The translations under genes were made by a program, and so were the position numbers. The notes below the pieces were generated by a model. It saw nothing but the letters and a program-made list of their open reading frames with translations, did no database searches and had not been told where the DNA came from. Positions 26,193 through 34,643 of a stretch of 64,000 bases of DNA are shown here, one piece after another. Positions within the stretch are counted from its first letter, which is position 1. Every line of letters starts with the position of its first letter. The stretch comes from Pseudomonadota bacterium (GTDB lineage Bacteria > Pseudomonadota > Alphaproteobacteria > Rhizobiales > Xanthobacteraceae), in contig JAFEFL010000027.1 of assembly GCA_018240595.1 (NCBI GenBank), positions 165,043-229,042 on the forward strand, in the 5' to 3' direction.

Positions 26193-26762
26193 CTACCGCA
26201 CCACGCCGGAAATACAACACGGCTTCGGCCGCGGCCGGGTGATCTTGTCCTTCAGAAAACACCGCGCCGGGGCGCCGATATAACCGGGCCGCAGATAGGT
26301 CCAGGCCCGGCATTTGTTGTCCTCGGTGCAAGCCTTGCCGCAGGCGGCGCCGGTCGGGTCCGGCGGCAGTTCGAAATTGCGATAGTCGCCGCCGAAGCGG
26401 TCGATCGAATATTCGGTTTCGCCGACGCGCGGCTCGATGACGCCGGCGCCGCGGACGCCGGACACGCAGCAACTGTCGGCATTGCGCGGCGGCACTTTGT
26501 TCTTCAGCCAGCAGGTCGCCTGGGCATCCGCGGTCCGCGGATAGGAGAAGCTCCAGGCCCGGCAACGCGAATCCCGTTCGCAGCGCGCGGCGCAGACCTG
26601 CGGATCGCCGCTGTTGATCTCGAATTTCAGATAATCGCCGCCGCGGCGATCGAACCCGGTCTGCGCCGCGGCATGCCCCGGAATGAAGGCCGCGACCATC
26701 AGCACCGCGCAGCAGCGCACCCAATTCCGTATCAACCCGGCAAGATCGCTGCTCAACCGCAT
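26193..26762 (-). CDS. Exported protein with two PAN/apple domains
   Basis: This is a 189-residue secreted protein with a signal peptide (about residues 10-34, IRNWVRCCAVLMVAAFIPGHAAAQ). It has two tandem PAN/apple-like domains, about 36-105 and 106-187, with the repeated pattern GGDYxxFE...C...C...CRAW(S/T)...C(W/F)LKxK...CC(V/I)SGV. Each has the same cysteine spacing expected for internal disulfides, and such domains bind carbohydrate or protein ligands. The start is the Met that places a normal signal peptide; its ribosome site is weak and longer in-frame readings exist. The ligand is unknown. Confidence 0.82.
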   Translation of the reverse strand: MRLSSDLAGLIRNWVRCCAVLMVAAFIPGHAAAQTGFDRRGGDYLKFEINSGDPQVCAARCERDSRCRAWSFSYPRTADAQATCWLKNKVPPRNADSCCVSGVRGAGVIEPRVGETEYSIDRFGGDYRNFELPPDPTGAACGKACTEDNKCRAWTYLRPGYIGAPARCFLKDKITRPRPKPCCISGVVR

Positions 26763-27018
26763 CCCGGCCCGCCATTCCCTTGCGGCCTTGGCTCTCAACC
26801 AAGGATCGCGCTGCGCCGCCCCCACGCCTTCCGCTCTCGCAGATGGAGCATGACAGATGCCAAGGAACAAGACAAAATCCGGTGCAAAGAGATAGGGAGG
26901 GCCGCCTGCCGGGGAGCCTGCCTGTCGCCGCGGCCCACTGAAGGGACCGGACCGTGCGAACCAACGCACGGCCAGCCGTTCATCCTGTGCCTTGGCGTTT
27001 CCCCGACATGCACACGAC

Positions 27019-28689
27019 ATGTCTGCCGACTTCTCGAACGAACGGCCGCGCGCCGCGACACGTCTGCGTGCGCGCGCGCAAAGGCTTCTCGCCACCCGCG
27101 ACCGCTACGATGTCGCGGTGGCAGCGTTGTTCGTCACGCTCACCGTGCTGGTGCTTGCCACCTTCCACGTCTACGCCATCACCAATGACGAGCCGGTGCA
27201 GCAGCGCTACGGCGAACTGATCGTCGCCTACTACGCCAGCGCCTTCAAAGACCAGGCGCTGTTTCATTTCGTCAATCTCTATCTCTATGGCGGGCTGTTC
27301 GACGGCATCGCCGTGCTTATCCAGCGCGCGCTGCCGATGATCGATCCTTATGCGATCCGTCATCTGCTCTGCGCCTTCATCGGTCTCGGCGGCATCGGCG
27401 CGGCCTGGGCGACCGCACGCATGGTCGCCGGACCGCGCGCGGCGGCGATCGCGGCTTTCGCCCTCGCGGTGTGCGGGCCGTGGTACGGCTCGATGTTCAA
27501 CCACACCAAGGATATTCCCTTCGCCGCGGCGATGATGGGAGCGACCTATTTTCTGTTGCGGGCGGTGCGCGACCTGCCGCGGCCGCGCTGGCACGACGTC
27601 GCCGGCTTCGGCCTGCTGCTCGGCGCCGCGCTCGGCATCCGCGTGCTCGGCCTGCTGATGGTCGGTTACGTGGCACTGGCCATCTTTGTTCACGGACCGG
27701 CGTGGCGCGCCAATGCCGGCAAGGCTATCGAGTATGCGTCGCGCTCGGTCACAGCGATGCTGCCGGCCTTCGTCATCGCCTACCTGATCATGATCGTGGC
27801 GTGGCCTTGGTCGGCGTTGTCGCCGCTCAATCCGATCCGCGGGCTGGTCGATTTCGGCCAGTTCCACTACCAGATCCGCACTTTGCTCGGCGGCCATATC
27901 TACGAAATGGCCAATGTGCCGCGCTGGTACGTGCCGGCTTATCTGCTGTTCAAGCTGCCGCTGCTTATTGTCGCCGGTGCCGTGGTTTCCGTGGTTTTCA
28001 TCATCTGGCCGCGCCGAGGCGCCGAGGCCGCCGCCTCGCGCCGGCGCAACGAAACGCTGATTCTTGCGGTGATCGCCGCCTTCCCGGTGCTGTGCGAGGT
28101 GATCGATCGCGGCCCGGCTTTCACCGGACTGCGGCATTTCCTCTTCGTGGTGCCGGTGTTCGCAGTGCTGACCGGCATCGGCCTCGACTGGCTGCTGACG
28201 CGCTGTGCGGCGATACGGCTGTGGCTGGCGCGCGCCGCGGCGCTGGCGATCGTCGCCCTGCTCGGCTGGAACACCGGCACGCTGATCGTGCTGCATCCTT
28301 ACGAATACCTGTTCTTCAATCCGCTGGTCGGCGGCCTGCCGGGCGCTGCGGGCCGCTATGACGGCGACTACTGGGTCACGATCATGCCCGAGGCGGTGGA
28401 CGATCTCGAAGCCTATGTCGCCAAGCTCGACGCCAAGGGGCATCACACGCACCGCTACAAGGTCGCGGTGTGCGGCGAGCGCCTGCCCTTCGAGAAGGAA
28501 GCCAATTCGCGCCTGCAATGGGTGTCGGACTGGACCAAGGCGGAGTTCTTCATCGCACCGACGCACATGAACTGCGACCGCGCGCTCGGCGGCCGCGAAG
28601 TCTCGACGATCAAGCGGCTCGGCGTGAAGATCGGCGTGGTGAAGGACCGGCGCGCGCTGCTGACGCCGGAAGTCGCCGGCATGCCCTGA
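27019..28689 (+). CDS. ArnT-like GT-C glycosyltransferase (polyprenyl-phosphate sugar dependent)
   Basis: This is a 556-residue multispanning protein with about 11-12 membrane helices and the acidic pair expected of GT-C enzymes in the first periplasmic loop (AITNDEPVQQRYGE). Further landmarks are FNHTKDIPFAAAMM and the TGLRHFLFVVPVF segment. Enzymes of this type move a sugar from a polyprenyl-phosphate donor to lipids or proteins on the periplasmic side. I chose the ATG at 27019; a TTG 27 bases upstream is possible. A C-terminal periplasmic part (about 470-556) contains cysteines. The sugar and acceptor are unknown. A hairpin follows the stop. Confidence 0.82.
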   Translation: MSADFSNERPRAATRLRARAQRLLATRDRYDVAVAALFVTLTVLVLATFHVYAITNDEPVQQRYGELIVAYYASAFKDQALFHFVNLYLYGGLFDGIAVLIQRALPMIDPYAIRHLLCAFIGLGGIGAAWATARMVAGPRAAAIAAFALAVCGPWYGSMFNHTKDIPFAAAMMGATYFLLRAVRDLPRPRWHDVAGFGLLLGAALGIRVLGLLMVGYVALAIFVHGPAWRANAGKAIEYASRSVTAMLPAFVIAYLIMIVAWPWSALSPLNPIRGLVDFGQFHYQIRTLLGGHIYEMANVPRWYVPAYLLFKLPLLIVAGAVVSVVFIIWPRRGAEAAASRRRNETLILAVIAAFPVLCEVIDRGPAFTGLRHFLFVVPVFAVLTGIGLDWLLTRCAAIRLWLARAAALAIVALLGWNTGTLIVLHPYEYLFFNPLVGGLPGAAGRYDGDYWVTIMPEAVDDLEAYVAKLDAKGHHTHRYKVAVCGERLPFEKEANSRLQWVSDWTKAEFFIAPTHMNCDRALGGREVSTIKRLGVKIGVVKDRRALLTPEVAGMP

Positions 28690-28713
28690 GGCGCATCGCG
28701 CCATCCAAAAATT

Positions 28714-28749
28714 AAAGCGCCCGCCGGAGGGGCCAGCGGGCGCTTGTTG
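28714..28749 (+). terminator. Terminator-like hairpin after the GT-C gene
   Basis: AAGCGCCCGC (28715-28724) pairs perfectly with GCGGGCGCTT (28736-28745) around an 11-base loop, 25 bases after the stop codon. Only a short TTGTTG follows, so termination may be incomplete. Confidence 0.6.
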
Positions 28750-28855
28750 ATCCGCGCGCGAGAGGGGATTTTCGCATGTGCTCGGATCGTAGCGGCCGAT
28801 GAGAGGGATCGGCCGTTTTCGTGAAACGCGCCTTACGGCGCGCTTCTTATTTTTT

Positions 28856-28904
28856 GCGCATGATCTGACCCGAAAACCGGCTTCCGCTTGTCGGGATCAT
28901 GCGC
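28856..28904. repeat. GCATGATC palindromic dispersed repeat, copy 2
   Basis: GCGCATGATC at the left end and GATCATGCGC at the right end enclose the shared core CCCGAAAACCGGCTTCCGC. It matches copies at 12164 and 33316, with differences mostly in the loop. It directly precedes, and nearly touches, the stop end of the DUF1127 gene. Confidence 0.8.
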
Positions 28905-28906
28905 TG

Positions 28907-29266
28907 TCAGACCGTCTCGCGGGCGGGCCGGCTGGTCGCCGGCCGGCGGAAAATCTTGCTGTCGCCTTCCCACACCACGACGCGGGTGCGGGCGCGGTTC
29001 ATGCGCCGCTCGATCGCCCGCTCGCGCAGCAGCGCGGTCGGATCGGCCCACAGCGGCTCGGAGAAGGCGTCGTGGACATCGGACCGGGTGATGCCGATAT
29101 CGGCCAGCATGCGGCCATCGAGGCCGGCGAGCATGCGGGCGTCGCGGCGGTGGCGGAAGGCGCGGGTAACGGATTTGACCGAGAGGAAGACCACATTGAA
29201 GGCGGCGCCCACGACCCGGGTCAGGGTACCAGCGGCGAGCGGCAAAACGGGATAGGCGGTGGTCAT
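28907..29266 (-). CDS. DUF1127 domain protein
   Basis: This 119-residue protein has a basic amphipathic middle and the DUF1127 signature RMLAGLDGRMLADIGITRSDV (shown in part) at about residues 44-65. That arginine-rich helical motif is found in small alphaproteobacterial proteins linked to phosphate, carbon and stress responses and, in some cases, RNA binding. An ATG giving MTTAYPVLPL is preferred because GGAG lies 6 bases before it; an ATG 12 bases upstream is possible. It is divergent from a LysR gene, an arrangement like VtlR/LsrB-type control of DUF1127 genes in relatives. The C-terminal tail is unusually long and basic. Confidence 0.85.
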   Translation of the reverse strand: MTTAYPVLPLAAGTLTRVVGAAFNVVFLSVKSVTRAFRHRRDARMLAGLDGRMLADIGITRSDVHDAFSEPLWADPTALLRERAIERRMNRARTRVVVWEGDSKIFRRPATSRPARETV

Positions 29267-29383
29267 GGTCATCTCCATTTATGCTGCAAAACCAGTGCCT
29301 TATGCTCTGATCTTGGCCGGCCAGACCTGTATCACCACGTCCGAATCTGTCGCCGACCCCTCCTATATGCGCTTGCGGTATTG

Positions 29384-29398
29384 ATTAGTGAAACGAAT
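29384..29398. promoter_or_regulatory. Candidate LysR-type binding site (T-N11-A)
   Basis: ATTAGTGAAACGAAT forms an imperfect palindrome (ATT-GT...AC-AAT) containing T-N11-A, the usual LysR box, in the divergent DUF1127-LysR intergenic space. A wider GATTA...TAATC inverted repeat (29383-29387, 29404-29408) surrounds it. The position, about 86 bp before the LysR start, suits autoregulation and control of the DUF1127 gene. Confidence 0.5.
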
Positions 29399-29483
29399 GT
29401 TTTTAATCTGACCAATCACGAATTCTGATGTGAGCCCCTGACCGGCAAAACCCCTGATTCGTCAGGTGCCAAAGGAGTCGCCC

Positions 29484-30365
29484 ATGACCGCTTTGCTCGA
29501 CGCAGACCAGCTCCGCACCTTCATTGCGATTGCCGAAACCGGCAGCTTCACCAAGGCCGCCGAGGTCGTGAACAAGACGCAGTCGGCGGTGTCGATGCAG
29601 ATGAAGCGGCTCGAAGAGCGCCTCGACCGTCCGGTGTTCGTGCGCGACGGCCGCGCCTCCAAGCTCACCGAAGACGGCCAGCGCCTGCTCGACTACGCGC
29701 GGCGCATCATCAAGCTGAACCTGGAGACGATCGCGGCTTTCGGCGACGAGGAATTGTCCGGCCGCGTGCGCCTCGGCGTGCCCGACGATTACGCCGACCG
29801 CTATCTGCCGGAGATCATGGCGCGGTTCTCGCGCGCCTATCCCGGCGTCGAATTGTCGGTCATCTGCGAACCGTCATCCGACCTGTGGGAGCGCATCGAC
29901 GGCAACGAGATCGATCTCGCCATCGTCACCAATTGCGATTCGCATCGCGCGGCCGAGACCTTCCGCCGCGAGCGCCTGCTCTGGGTGACCTCGAACCGTC
30001 ACAGCGCGCATAGCGAAGACACCGTGCCGCTGGCGCTCGGCCGCCCGACCTGTGCGTGGCGGCGCACAGCCATCGAGCGGCTCGATACGATGGGCCGGCC
30101 GTATCGCCTGCTCTATTCGAGCTCGAATGCCGGCGCGGTCGCCGCCGCGGTACTGTCGGGCCTCGCCGTATCGGTGCTGGCCGAATCGGGGCTGCGGCCC
30201 GGCATGCGCGTCCTGACGCCCGCCGACGGCTATCCGGACTTGCCGAGCTGCCAGATCGGCCTCGTGCGCAATGCCCATGAAAGCTCGACTTTGGCCAATG
30301 CGCTCGCCGAGCACATCATCTGCTCGCTCGACAACCTGTCGGAAGCGGCGATCGCGGCGGAATAA
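29484..30365 (+). CDS. LysR-family transcriptional regulator
   Basis: This 293-residue protein has the N-terminal LysR helix-turn-helix at about residues 6-65 (LDADQLRTFIAIAETGSFTKAAEVVNKTQSAVSMQMKRLEE, shown to mark the domain) and a C-terminal effector-binding domain starting near GRVRLGVPDDYADRYLP. AAAGGAG lies 6 bases before the ATG at 29484, which decides the start over an upstream GTG. Its nearest style is the LsrB/VtlR group of alphaproteobacteria, which controls small DUF1127 proteins and sRNAs. The divergent neighbour here is indeed a DUF1127 gene. That regulatory link is inferred. Confidence 0.93.
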   Translation: MTALLDADQLRTFIAIAETGSFTKAAEVVNKTQSAVSMQMKRLEERLDRPVFVRDGRASKLTEDGQRLLDYARRIIKLNLETIAAFGDEELSGRVRLGVPDDYADRYLPEIMARFSRAYPGVELSVICEPSSDLWERIDGNEIDLAIVTNCDSHRAAETFRRERLLWVTSNRHSAHSEDTVPLALGRPTCAWRRTAIERLDTMGRPYRLLYSSSNAGAVAAAVLSGLAVSVLAESGLRPGMRVLTPADGYPDLPSCQIGLVRNAHESSTLANALAEHIICSLDNLSEAAIAAE

Positions 30366-31298
30366 TCACGCCTTAGGCTGGCGCAGCACGAGCATGACAC
30401 CGAACAGAACGGCGGCGAGACCCACGACCGCCAGCGGCGTCCAGCGATAATCCTCGAGCCAGGTCGAGGCCGCGAGCGCGACCACCGGGTAGAGCACCGT
30501 CGAATAGCCGGCGCGCGCCGCGCCGATGCGGTTGAGCAGCGTGAAATAGGTGCCGAAGCCGACCACCGACGCCAGCAGGACCAGATAGATGAGCGAGCCG
30601 AGATAGATCGGGCTCCAGTCCATGACGAAGGCTTCGCCCTTGGCGATAGCGACGAGCGCGACGAAGACGGTGCCGTAGAGCATGGCCCAGGACAAGGACG
30701 CGAAGACCGGCAGCTTGCGGCGCTTGGCGGCGAGCGACACCATATTGCCGACGCAGAAGCACGCCGTGGCGACGAGGCCGAGCACGAAGCCGAGCAGCGC
30801 GCCGCCGTCGAGGCGCAGCCCCTTGATCTGCGGATAGAACATCGCCGCGACGCCGGCGATGCCGATCACGCCGCCGAGAATGGCGCGGCGCTCGATGCGC
30901 GTGCCGAAGACCACAGCGCTGAGCAGCACATTGCCGACGGCGGCGAGCGTGAATTCGATCGACAGCAGCCCCGACGAAACATGCTGGGCCGCGTGATAGA
31001 ACAGCATGTAGTTGATCGAGAAGATGCACAGGCCGAGCGCGACGAAATAGCCGTGATCGGCGAGCCGGTAGCCCAGGCGCTCGCCGCGATAGGCGGCGAC
31101 GGCGAACATCAGCGGCGTGGCGAAGCCATAGCGCCAGACGATCGATACCTCCGGCGCGATCGACGCGGCCTGATAGTGCGTGGCGATCCAGCTCGAGCCC
31201 CAGATCAGCACCGTGCACACGTAGAGCACGATGTCCAATCTGGTCATCGGACGCAGGGCCGTCGACGCGGCGGCGGAATGTTGATTGTCCCGGGACAT
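30366..31298 (-). CDS. EamA/DMT-family transporter
   Basis: This is a 310-residue inner-membrane protein with ten predicted helices in two EamA repeats. The first is about 20-150, starting LDIVLYVCTVLIWGSSWIATHYQ, and the second is about 165-305, ending LAVVGLAAVLFGVMLVLRQ. WGSSW and the conserved TxLYPVVALAASTWL segment are typical. The family exports or imports metabolites such as amino acids; no substrate can be assigned. Its stop directly abuts that of the LysR gene (30365/30366), so the two are convergent with no spacer. Confidence 0.88.
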   Translation of the reverse strand: MSRDNQHSAAASTALRPMTRLDIVLYVCTVLIWGSSWIATHYQAASIAPEVSIVWRYGFATPLMFAVAAYRGERLGYRLADHGYFVALGLCIFSINYMLFYHAAQHVSSGLLSIEFTLAAVGNVLLSAVVFGTRIERRAILGGVIGIAGVAAMFYPQIKGLRLDGGALLGFVLGLVATACFCVGNMVSLAAKRRKLPVFASLSWAMLYGTVFVALVAIAKGEAFVMDWSPIYLGSLIYLVLLASVVGFGTYFTLLNRIGAARAGYSTVLYPVVALAASTWLEDYRWTPLAVVGLAAVLFGVMLVLRQPKA

Positions 31299-31409
31299 CT
31301 CAAAACAATGCGCCGCGCGGAATCGCGCGGCTCAAGGCGGCCTTTTGCCGCCGCGGCGCCGTTCCGGCAAGGGACGCCGCGTGATAGCCGCTATGCAGAA
31401 GGCAAGCGC
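31299..31409. other. Hairpin-rich intergenic spacer
   Basis: Two perfect hairpins lie in this spacer. GCCGCGCG-GAAT-CGCGCGGC is at 31312-31331, and GGCGGC-CTTTT-GCCGCC is at 31336-31352. It sits between two minus-strand genes and just upstream of the EamA start. No coding content is evident. Confidence 0.45.
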
Positions 31410-31880
31410 TCAGCAGATCTCCGCAGCCGTGGCGGAGAGGACCCGCACCAGATCGGCTGGATCGAGCTCGACCTGGAGGCCGCGGCGGCCGCCGTTGCAG
31501 AGAATGGTCGGGAACTTCAGCGCCGTCTGCTCGATGAAAACGCGCGCGCGTTTCTTGCTGCCGAAAGGCGAGATGCCGCCGACATGATAGCCGGTGATGC
31601 GCTCGGCCTCGGCGGCCCCCAGCATGGCCGCGCTCTTGGCGCCGGCGGCACTCGCCAGCTTCTTCAGATTCACTTCGCGGTCGGACGGCGCCAGCACGCA
31701 AACCACTTCGTTGCCGGCTTTTGCCATCAAGGTCTTCAGCAGGCGCGCCGGCTCGATGCCGAGCGCTTCGGCCGCCTGCATGCCGATGCGTTCGGCATTC
31801 GGGTCGTAGTCGTACTCATGCAGCTTGAAGGCGACTTTGGCCTTCTCGAGCGCGACCGTCGCGGGCGTGGATTTGGCCAT
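31410..31880 (-). CDS. YbaK/EbsC-family Cys-tRNA(Pro)/Cys-tRNA(Cys) deacylase
   Basis: This 156-residue protein removes wrongly attached amino acids from tRNA. It follows the bacterial YbaK pattern: STPATVALEKAKVAFKLHEYDYD, the conserved lysine in RLLKTLMAK, VLAPSDREVNLKKLA, and the loop YHVGGISPFGSKK with the GGxSPxG motif. The ATG at 31880 gives the standard MAKSTPAT start; a start nine codons upstream would run into a repeat hairpin. It lies 49 bp downstream of glutamate-cysteine ligase on the same strand. Confidence 0.94.
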   Translation of the reverse strand: MAKSTPATVALEKAKVAFKLHEYDYDPNAERIGMQAAEALGIEPARLLKTLMAKAGNEVVCVLAPSDREVNLKKLASAAGAKSAAMLGAAEAERITGYHVGGISPFGSKKRARVFIEQTALKFPTILCNGGRRGLQVELDPADLVRVLSATAAEIC

Positions 31881-31895
31881 GTTCTTTTCTTTCAC

Positions 31896-31917
31896 CTCTC
31901 CCCGCAAGCGGGGAGAG
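31896..31917. repeat. CTCTCCCCGC/GCGGGGAGAG hairpin
   Basis: CTCTCCCCGC (31896-31905) pairs perfectly with GCGGGGAGAG (31908-31917) around AA. It is the smallest member of a family also present at 39661, 42564 and 43851. It lies between the glutamate-cysteine ligase stop and the YbaK start. Confidence 0.7.
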
Positions 31918-31928
31918 CGAAGGAAGAG

Positions 31929-33299
31929 CTAATACATGTACTCATCATAAATGCGATCGACGTTGCCGCCCCACTCGCCGTGGAATTTCTCGAGCAATTC
32001 CTCCGCCGGGGTGATGCCGCGCGCGATCGATTCTTCGAGCGGGCGCAGATAGCGCGTTTCGTCGCGGCCGTTGCGGTCGAGCCGCTTTCGGCGTGAGAGA
32101 CCCTTGGCCGAGACGCGTAACGTCTCCTGCGCGAGCGTCAGCACGTTGCGGCCGCGGATCTCGGCGCGGAAGCCGAGCTTCGGCACGTCGTCGCGCAGCT
32201 TCTGCCGCTCCTGCGCCGTCCAGTCCTTGACCATCTGCCAGCAGGCATCGAGCGCATCGTCGTCGTAGAAGATGCCGACCCAGTAGGCCGACAGCGACGG
32301 CAGGCGGCGCCACGGCCCGCCATCGGCGCCGCGCATTTCCAGATAACGCTTGAGCCGCACCTCGGGGAAGATCGTCGACAGGTGATTGGCCCAGTCCGAC
32401 AAGGTCGGCTTTTCGCCCGGCATGATGTCGAGCTTGCCGGCGAAGAAATCGCGGAACGACTTGCCGGAGGCGTCGATATATTTGTCGCCGCGCTTGATGA
32501 AATACATCGGCACGTCGAGCGCGTAATCGACATAGCGCTCGAAGCCCATGCCGTCCTCGAAGGCGAAAGGCAGCATGCCGGCGCGGTTGTTGTCGGTGTC
32601 GCGCCAGATTTCCGAGCGCGCGGAGAGATAACCGTTCGGACAGCCTTCGGTGAAGGGCGAATTGGCGAACAGCGCGGTGGCGACCGGCTGCAACGCCAGC
32701 GACACGCGCAGCTTCTTGACCATGTCGGCTTCGGAGGAGAAGTCGAGGTTCGCCTGCACGGTGCAGGTGCGATACATCATGTCGAGGCCGCGCGTACCGA
32801 CCTTCGGCATGTAGTTGGTCATGATCTTGTAGCGGCCCTTGGGCATCACCGGCATGTCGGCACGCGACCAGTTCGGCGTCATGCCGAGGCCGAGGAAGCC
32901 GAGGCCGAGGGGTTTGGCCACCTCGCGGACCTGCGCCAGATGCGCGAACAGTTCCGCGGCGGTCTGGTGCACGTTGTCGAACGGCGCGCCCGACAGTTCG
33001 AACTGGCCGCCGGGCTCGAGCGAAATGGCGCCGCCGCCGGTGACGTCGAACATGCCGATGATGTTCTCGCCCTCCATGATCGGCTCCCAGCCGAGCAGGC
33101 CGTGCATGCCGTCGAGCAGCGCGCGGATCGACTGGTGGCCGGCATAGGGCACCGGCCTGTGGTCCTTCAGCGTGAAGACGAATTTTTCGTGCTCGGTGCC
33201 GACGCGCCACTGCGACTTCGGCTTGCAGCCCACTTCGAACCAGGCGACGAGTTCGTCGCGGGTCTCGAGCGGGGTCATATCGATCTGATCACGCGCCAT
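31929..33299 (-). CDS. gshA: Glutamate-cysteine ligase (plant/alphaproteobacterial type)
   Basis: This enzyme makes gamma-glutamylcysteine, the first step of glutathione synthesis. The 456 residues match the class shared by plants and alphaproteobacteria. Landmarks are WRVGTEHEKFVF near residue 36, GGGAISLEPGGQFELSGAP (acidic substrate site), the PKVGTRGLDMMYRTCTVQANLD block, and EMRGADGGPWRRLPSLSAYWVGIFYD. The C-terminal part ends with the expected helical region. A GCATGATC dispersed repeat sits upstream of the start. The gene is independent of the ars operon, although glutathione supports arsenate reduction generally. Confidence 0.95.
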   Translation of the reverse strand: MARDQIDMTPLETRDELVAWFEVGCKPKSQWRVGTEHEKFVFTLKDHRPVPYAGHQSIRALLDGMHGLLGWEPIMEGENIIGMFDVTGGGAISLEPGGQFELSGAPFDNVHQTAAELFAHLAQVREVAKPLGLGFLGLGMTPNWSRADMPVMPKGRYKIMTNYMPKVGTRGLDMMYRTCTVQANLDFSSEADMVKKLRVSLALQPVATALFANSPFTEGCPNGYLSARSEIWRDTDNNRAGMLPFAFEDGMGFERYVDYALDVPMYFIKRGDKYIDASGKSFRDFFAGKLDIMPGEKPTLSDWANHLSTIFPEVRLKRYLEMRGADGGPWRRLPSLSAYWVGIFYDDDALDACWQMVKDWTAQERQKLRDDVPKLGFRAEIRGRNVLTLAQETLRVSAKGLSRRKRLDRNGRDETRYLRPLEESIARGITPAEELLEKFHGEWGGNVDRIYDEYMY

Positions 33300-33315
33300 G
33301 CGAGGTCACTTGTTG

Positions 33316-33365
33316 GCGCATGATCTGGTCCGAAAACCGGAAGGCCACTTTTCGGGATCATGCGC
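33316..33365. repeat. GCATGATC palindromic dispersed repeat, copy 3
   Basis: GCGCATGATC and GATCATGCGC ends enclose CCGAAAACCGGAAGGCCAC and TTTTCGG. It is closest in core sequence to the copy at 12164. It lies 17 bp upstream of the glutamate-cysteine ligase start codon, where it could influence that gene's 5' leader. Confidence 0.8.
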
Positions 33366-33465
33366 GGCCGGCAAAATTGGGCCGCGACCTAACCATGGGT
33401 CGCGGCAAAGGGCAATCCGGCAGCGGTAGAGGAGTTATGCGGACCGGATAGGCCTGCGGATCGTA

Positions 33466-34521
33466 TCAAGACCTCGTGATCGCGGCAGGATCCGACCGCG
33501 TGCCGCGCTCGTACCAGCCGCGGCTGCGATTGACGATGGCGACCACGGTCAGCATCACCGGGACTTCGATGAGCACGCCGACGACGGTCGCCAGCGCCGC
33601 GCCGGAATTAAAACCGAACAGGCTGATGGCCGCGGCCACGGCCAGTTCGAAGAAGTTGCTCGCCCCGATCAGCGCCGAGGGACCGGCGACGCAATGCTGT
33701 TCGCCGGCGATGCGGTTGAGAATGTAGGCGAGAGCGGCGTTGAAATAGACCTGGATCAGGATCGGCACGGCGAGCAGCGCGATGACCAGAGGCTGCGCCA
33801 GAATCTGCTCGCCCTGAAAGCCGAACAGCATGACCAAGGTCGCCAGCAGCGCGATCAAGGACAGGGGCTGCAGCGTGGCCAGCAGACGGTCGAGCGCCGC
33901 CTTGCCGCCCGACGCCAGCAAGCGCCGGCGCAGGAACTGCGCCGCGGCGACCGGCACCACGATGTAGAGGACGACCGAGAGCACCAAAGTGTCCCACGGC
34001 ACGGTGATGGCCGACAGGCCGAGCAGCAGGCCGACGATCGGCGCGAAGGCGAACACCATGATGGTGTCATTGAGCGCCACCTGCGACAGCGTGAAATGCG
34101 GTTCGCCCTTGGTGAGATTGCTCCAGACGAAAACCATCGCCGTGCACGGCGCTGCGGCGAGCAGGATCAGCCCGGCGATATAGGAGTTGATCTGATCGGC
34201 CGGCAGATACGGTCTGAACAATGTGCCGACGAACAGCCAGCCGAGCGCCGCCATCGAGAACGGTTTCACCGCCCAGTTGATGAACAAGGTGACGCCGATG
34301 CCGCGCCAGTGCTCCTTGACCTGCCCCAGCGCCGCGAAGTCGATCTTGATCAGCATCGGCACGATCATCAGCCAGACCAGCGCCGCGACCGGCAGGTTGA
34401 CGCGCGCAATCTCGGCCGAACCGATGGCGTGAAATACCGCCGGCATCAGATGGCCGAGCGCGACGCCGGCGACGATGCAGAGCGCGACCCAGAGCGTCAG
34501 ATAGCGTTCAAAGGTGGACAT
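33466..34521 (-). CDS. acr3: ACR3-family arsenite efflux transporter
   Basis: This is an inner-membrane permease (351 aa, ten helices) that expels arsenite. The essential family cysteine is C126 in LILLAAAPCTAMVFVWSNLT (quoted in part), followed by the partner motif FTLSQVALND. The N-terminal VNLPVAALVWLMIVPMLIKIDF and the second repeat SALIGASNFFELAVA are also typical. It is the last gene of the arsR-arsI-arsC-acr3 operon. A 122-bp gap with a palindromic element separates it from arsC. Confidence 0.95.
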   Translation of the reverse strand: MSTFERYLTLWVALCIVAGVALGHLMPAVFHAIGSAEIARVNLPVAALVWLMIVPMLIKIDFAALGQVKEHWRGIGVTLFINWAVKPFSMAALGWLFVGTLFRPYLPADQINSYIAGLILLAAAPCTAMVFVWSNLTKGEPHFTLSQVALNDTIMVFAFAPIVGLLLGLSAITVPWDTLVLSVVLYIVVPVAAAQFLRRRLLASGGKAALDRLLATLQPLSLIALLATLVMLFGFQGEQILAQPLVIALLAVPILIQVYFNAALAYILNRIAGEQHCVAGPSALIGASNFFELAVAAAISLFGFNSGAALATVVGVLIEVPVMLTVVAIVNRSRGWYERGTRSDPAAITRS

Positions 34522-34560
34522 TGCTCGAACCTATTTTTGGCACCTGAGCCAACCACATTT

Positions 34561-34635
34561 TCCGTTCATTCCCGCGAAAGCGGGAATCCAGTTTTGACTC
34601 ATATCTGGGTCCCCGCTTTCGCGGGGACGAACGGA
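34561..34635. repeat. REP-like dumbbell element between arsC and acr3
   Basis: The outer arms TCCGTTC (34561-34567) and GAACGGA (34629-34635) enclose two perfect 8-bp hairpins: ATTCCCGC-GAAA-GCGGGAAT (34568-34587) and GTCCCCGC-TTTC-GCGGGGAC (34609-34628). The loops GAAA and TTTC are complementary, so the halves look like inverted copies of one unit. It is inside the ars operon and will be transcribed. Confidence 0.8.
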
Positions 34636-34643
34636 GATCCGGG

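Noticed and set aside
28799..29428. A plus-strand 209-codon open frame opposite the DUF1127 gene
   Set aside because: It crosses a dispersed repeat and is antisense to a gene with a clear DUF1127 signature.
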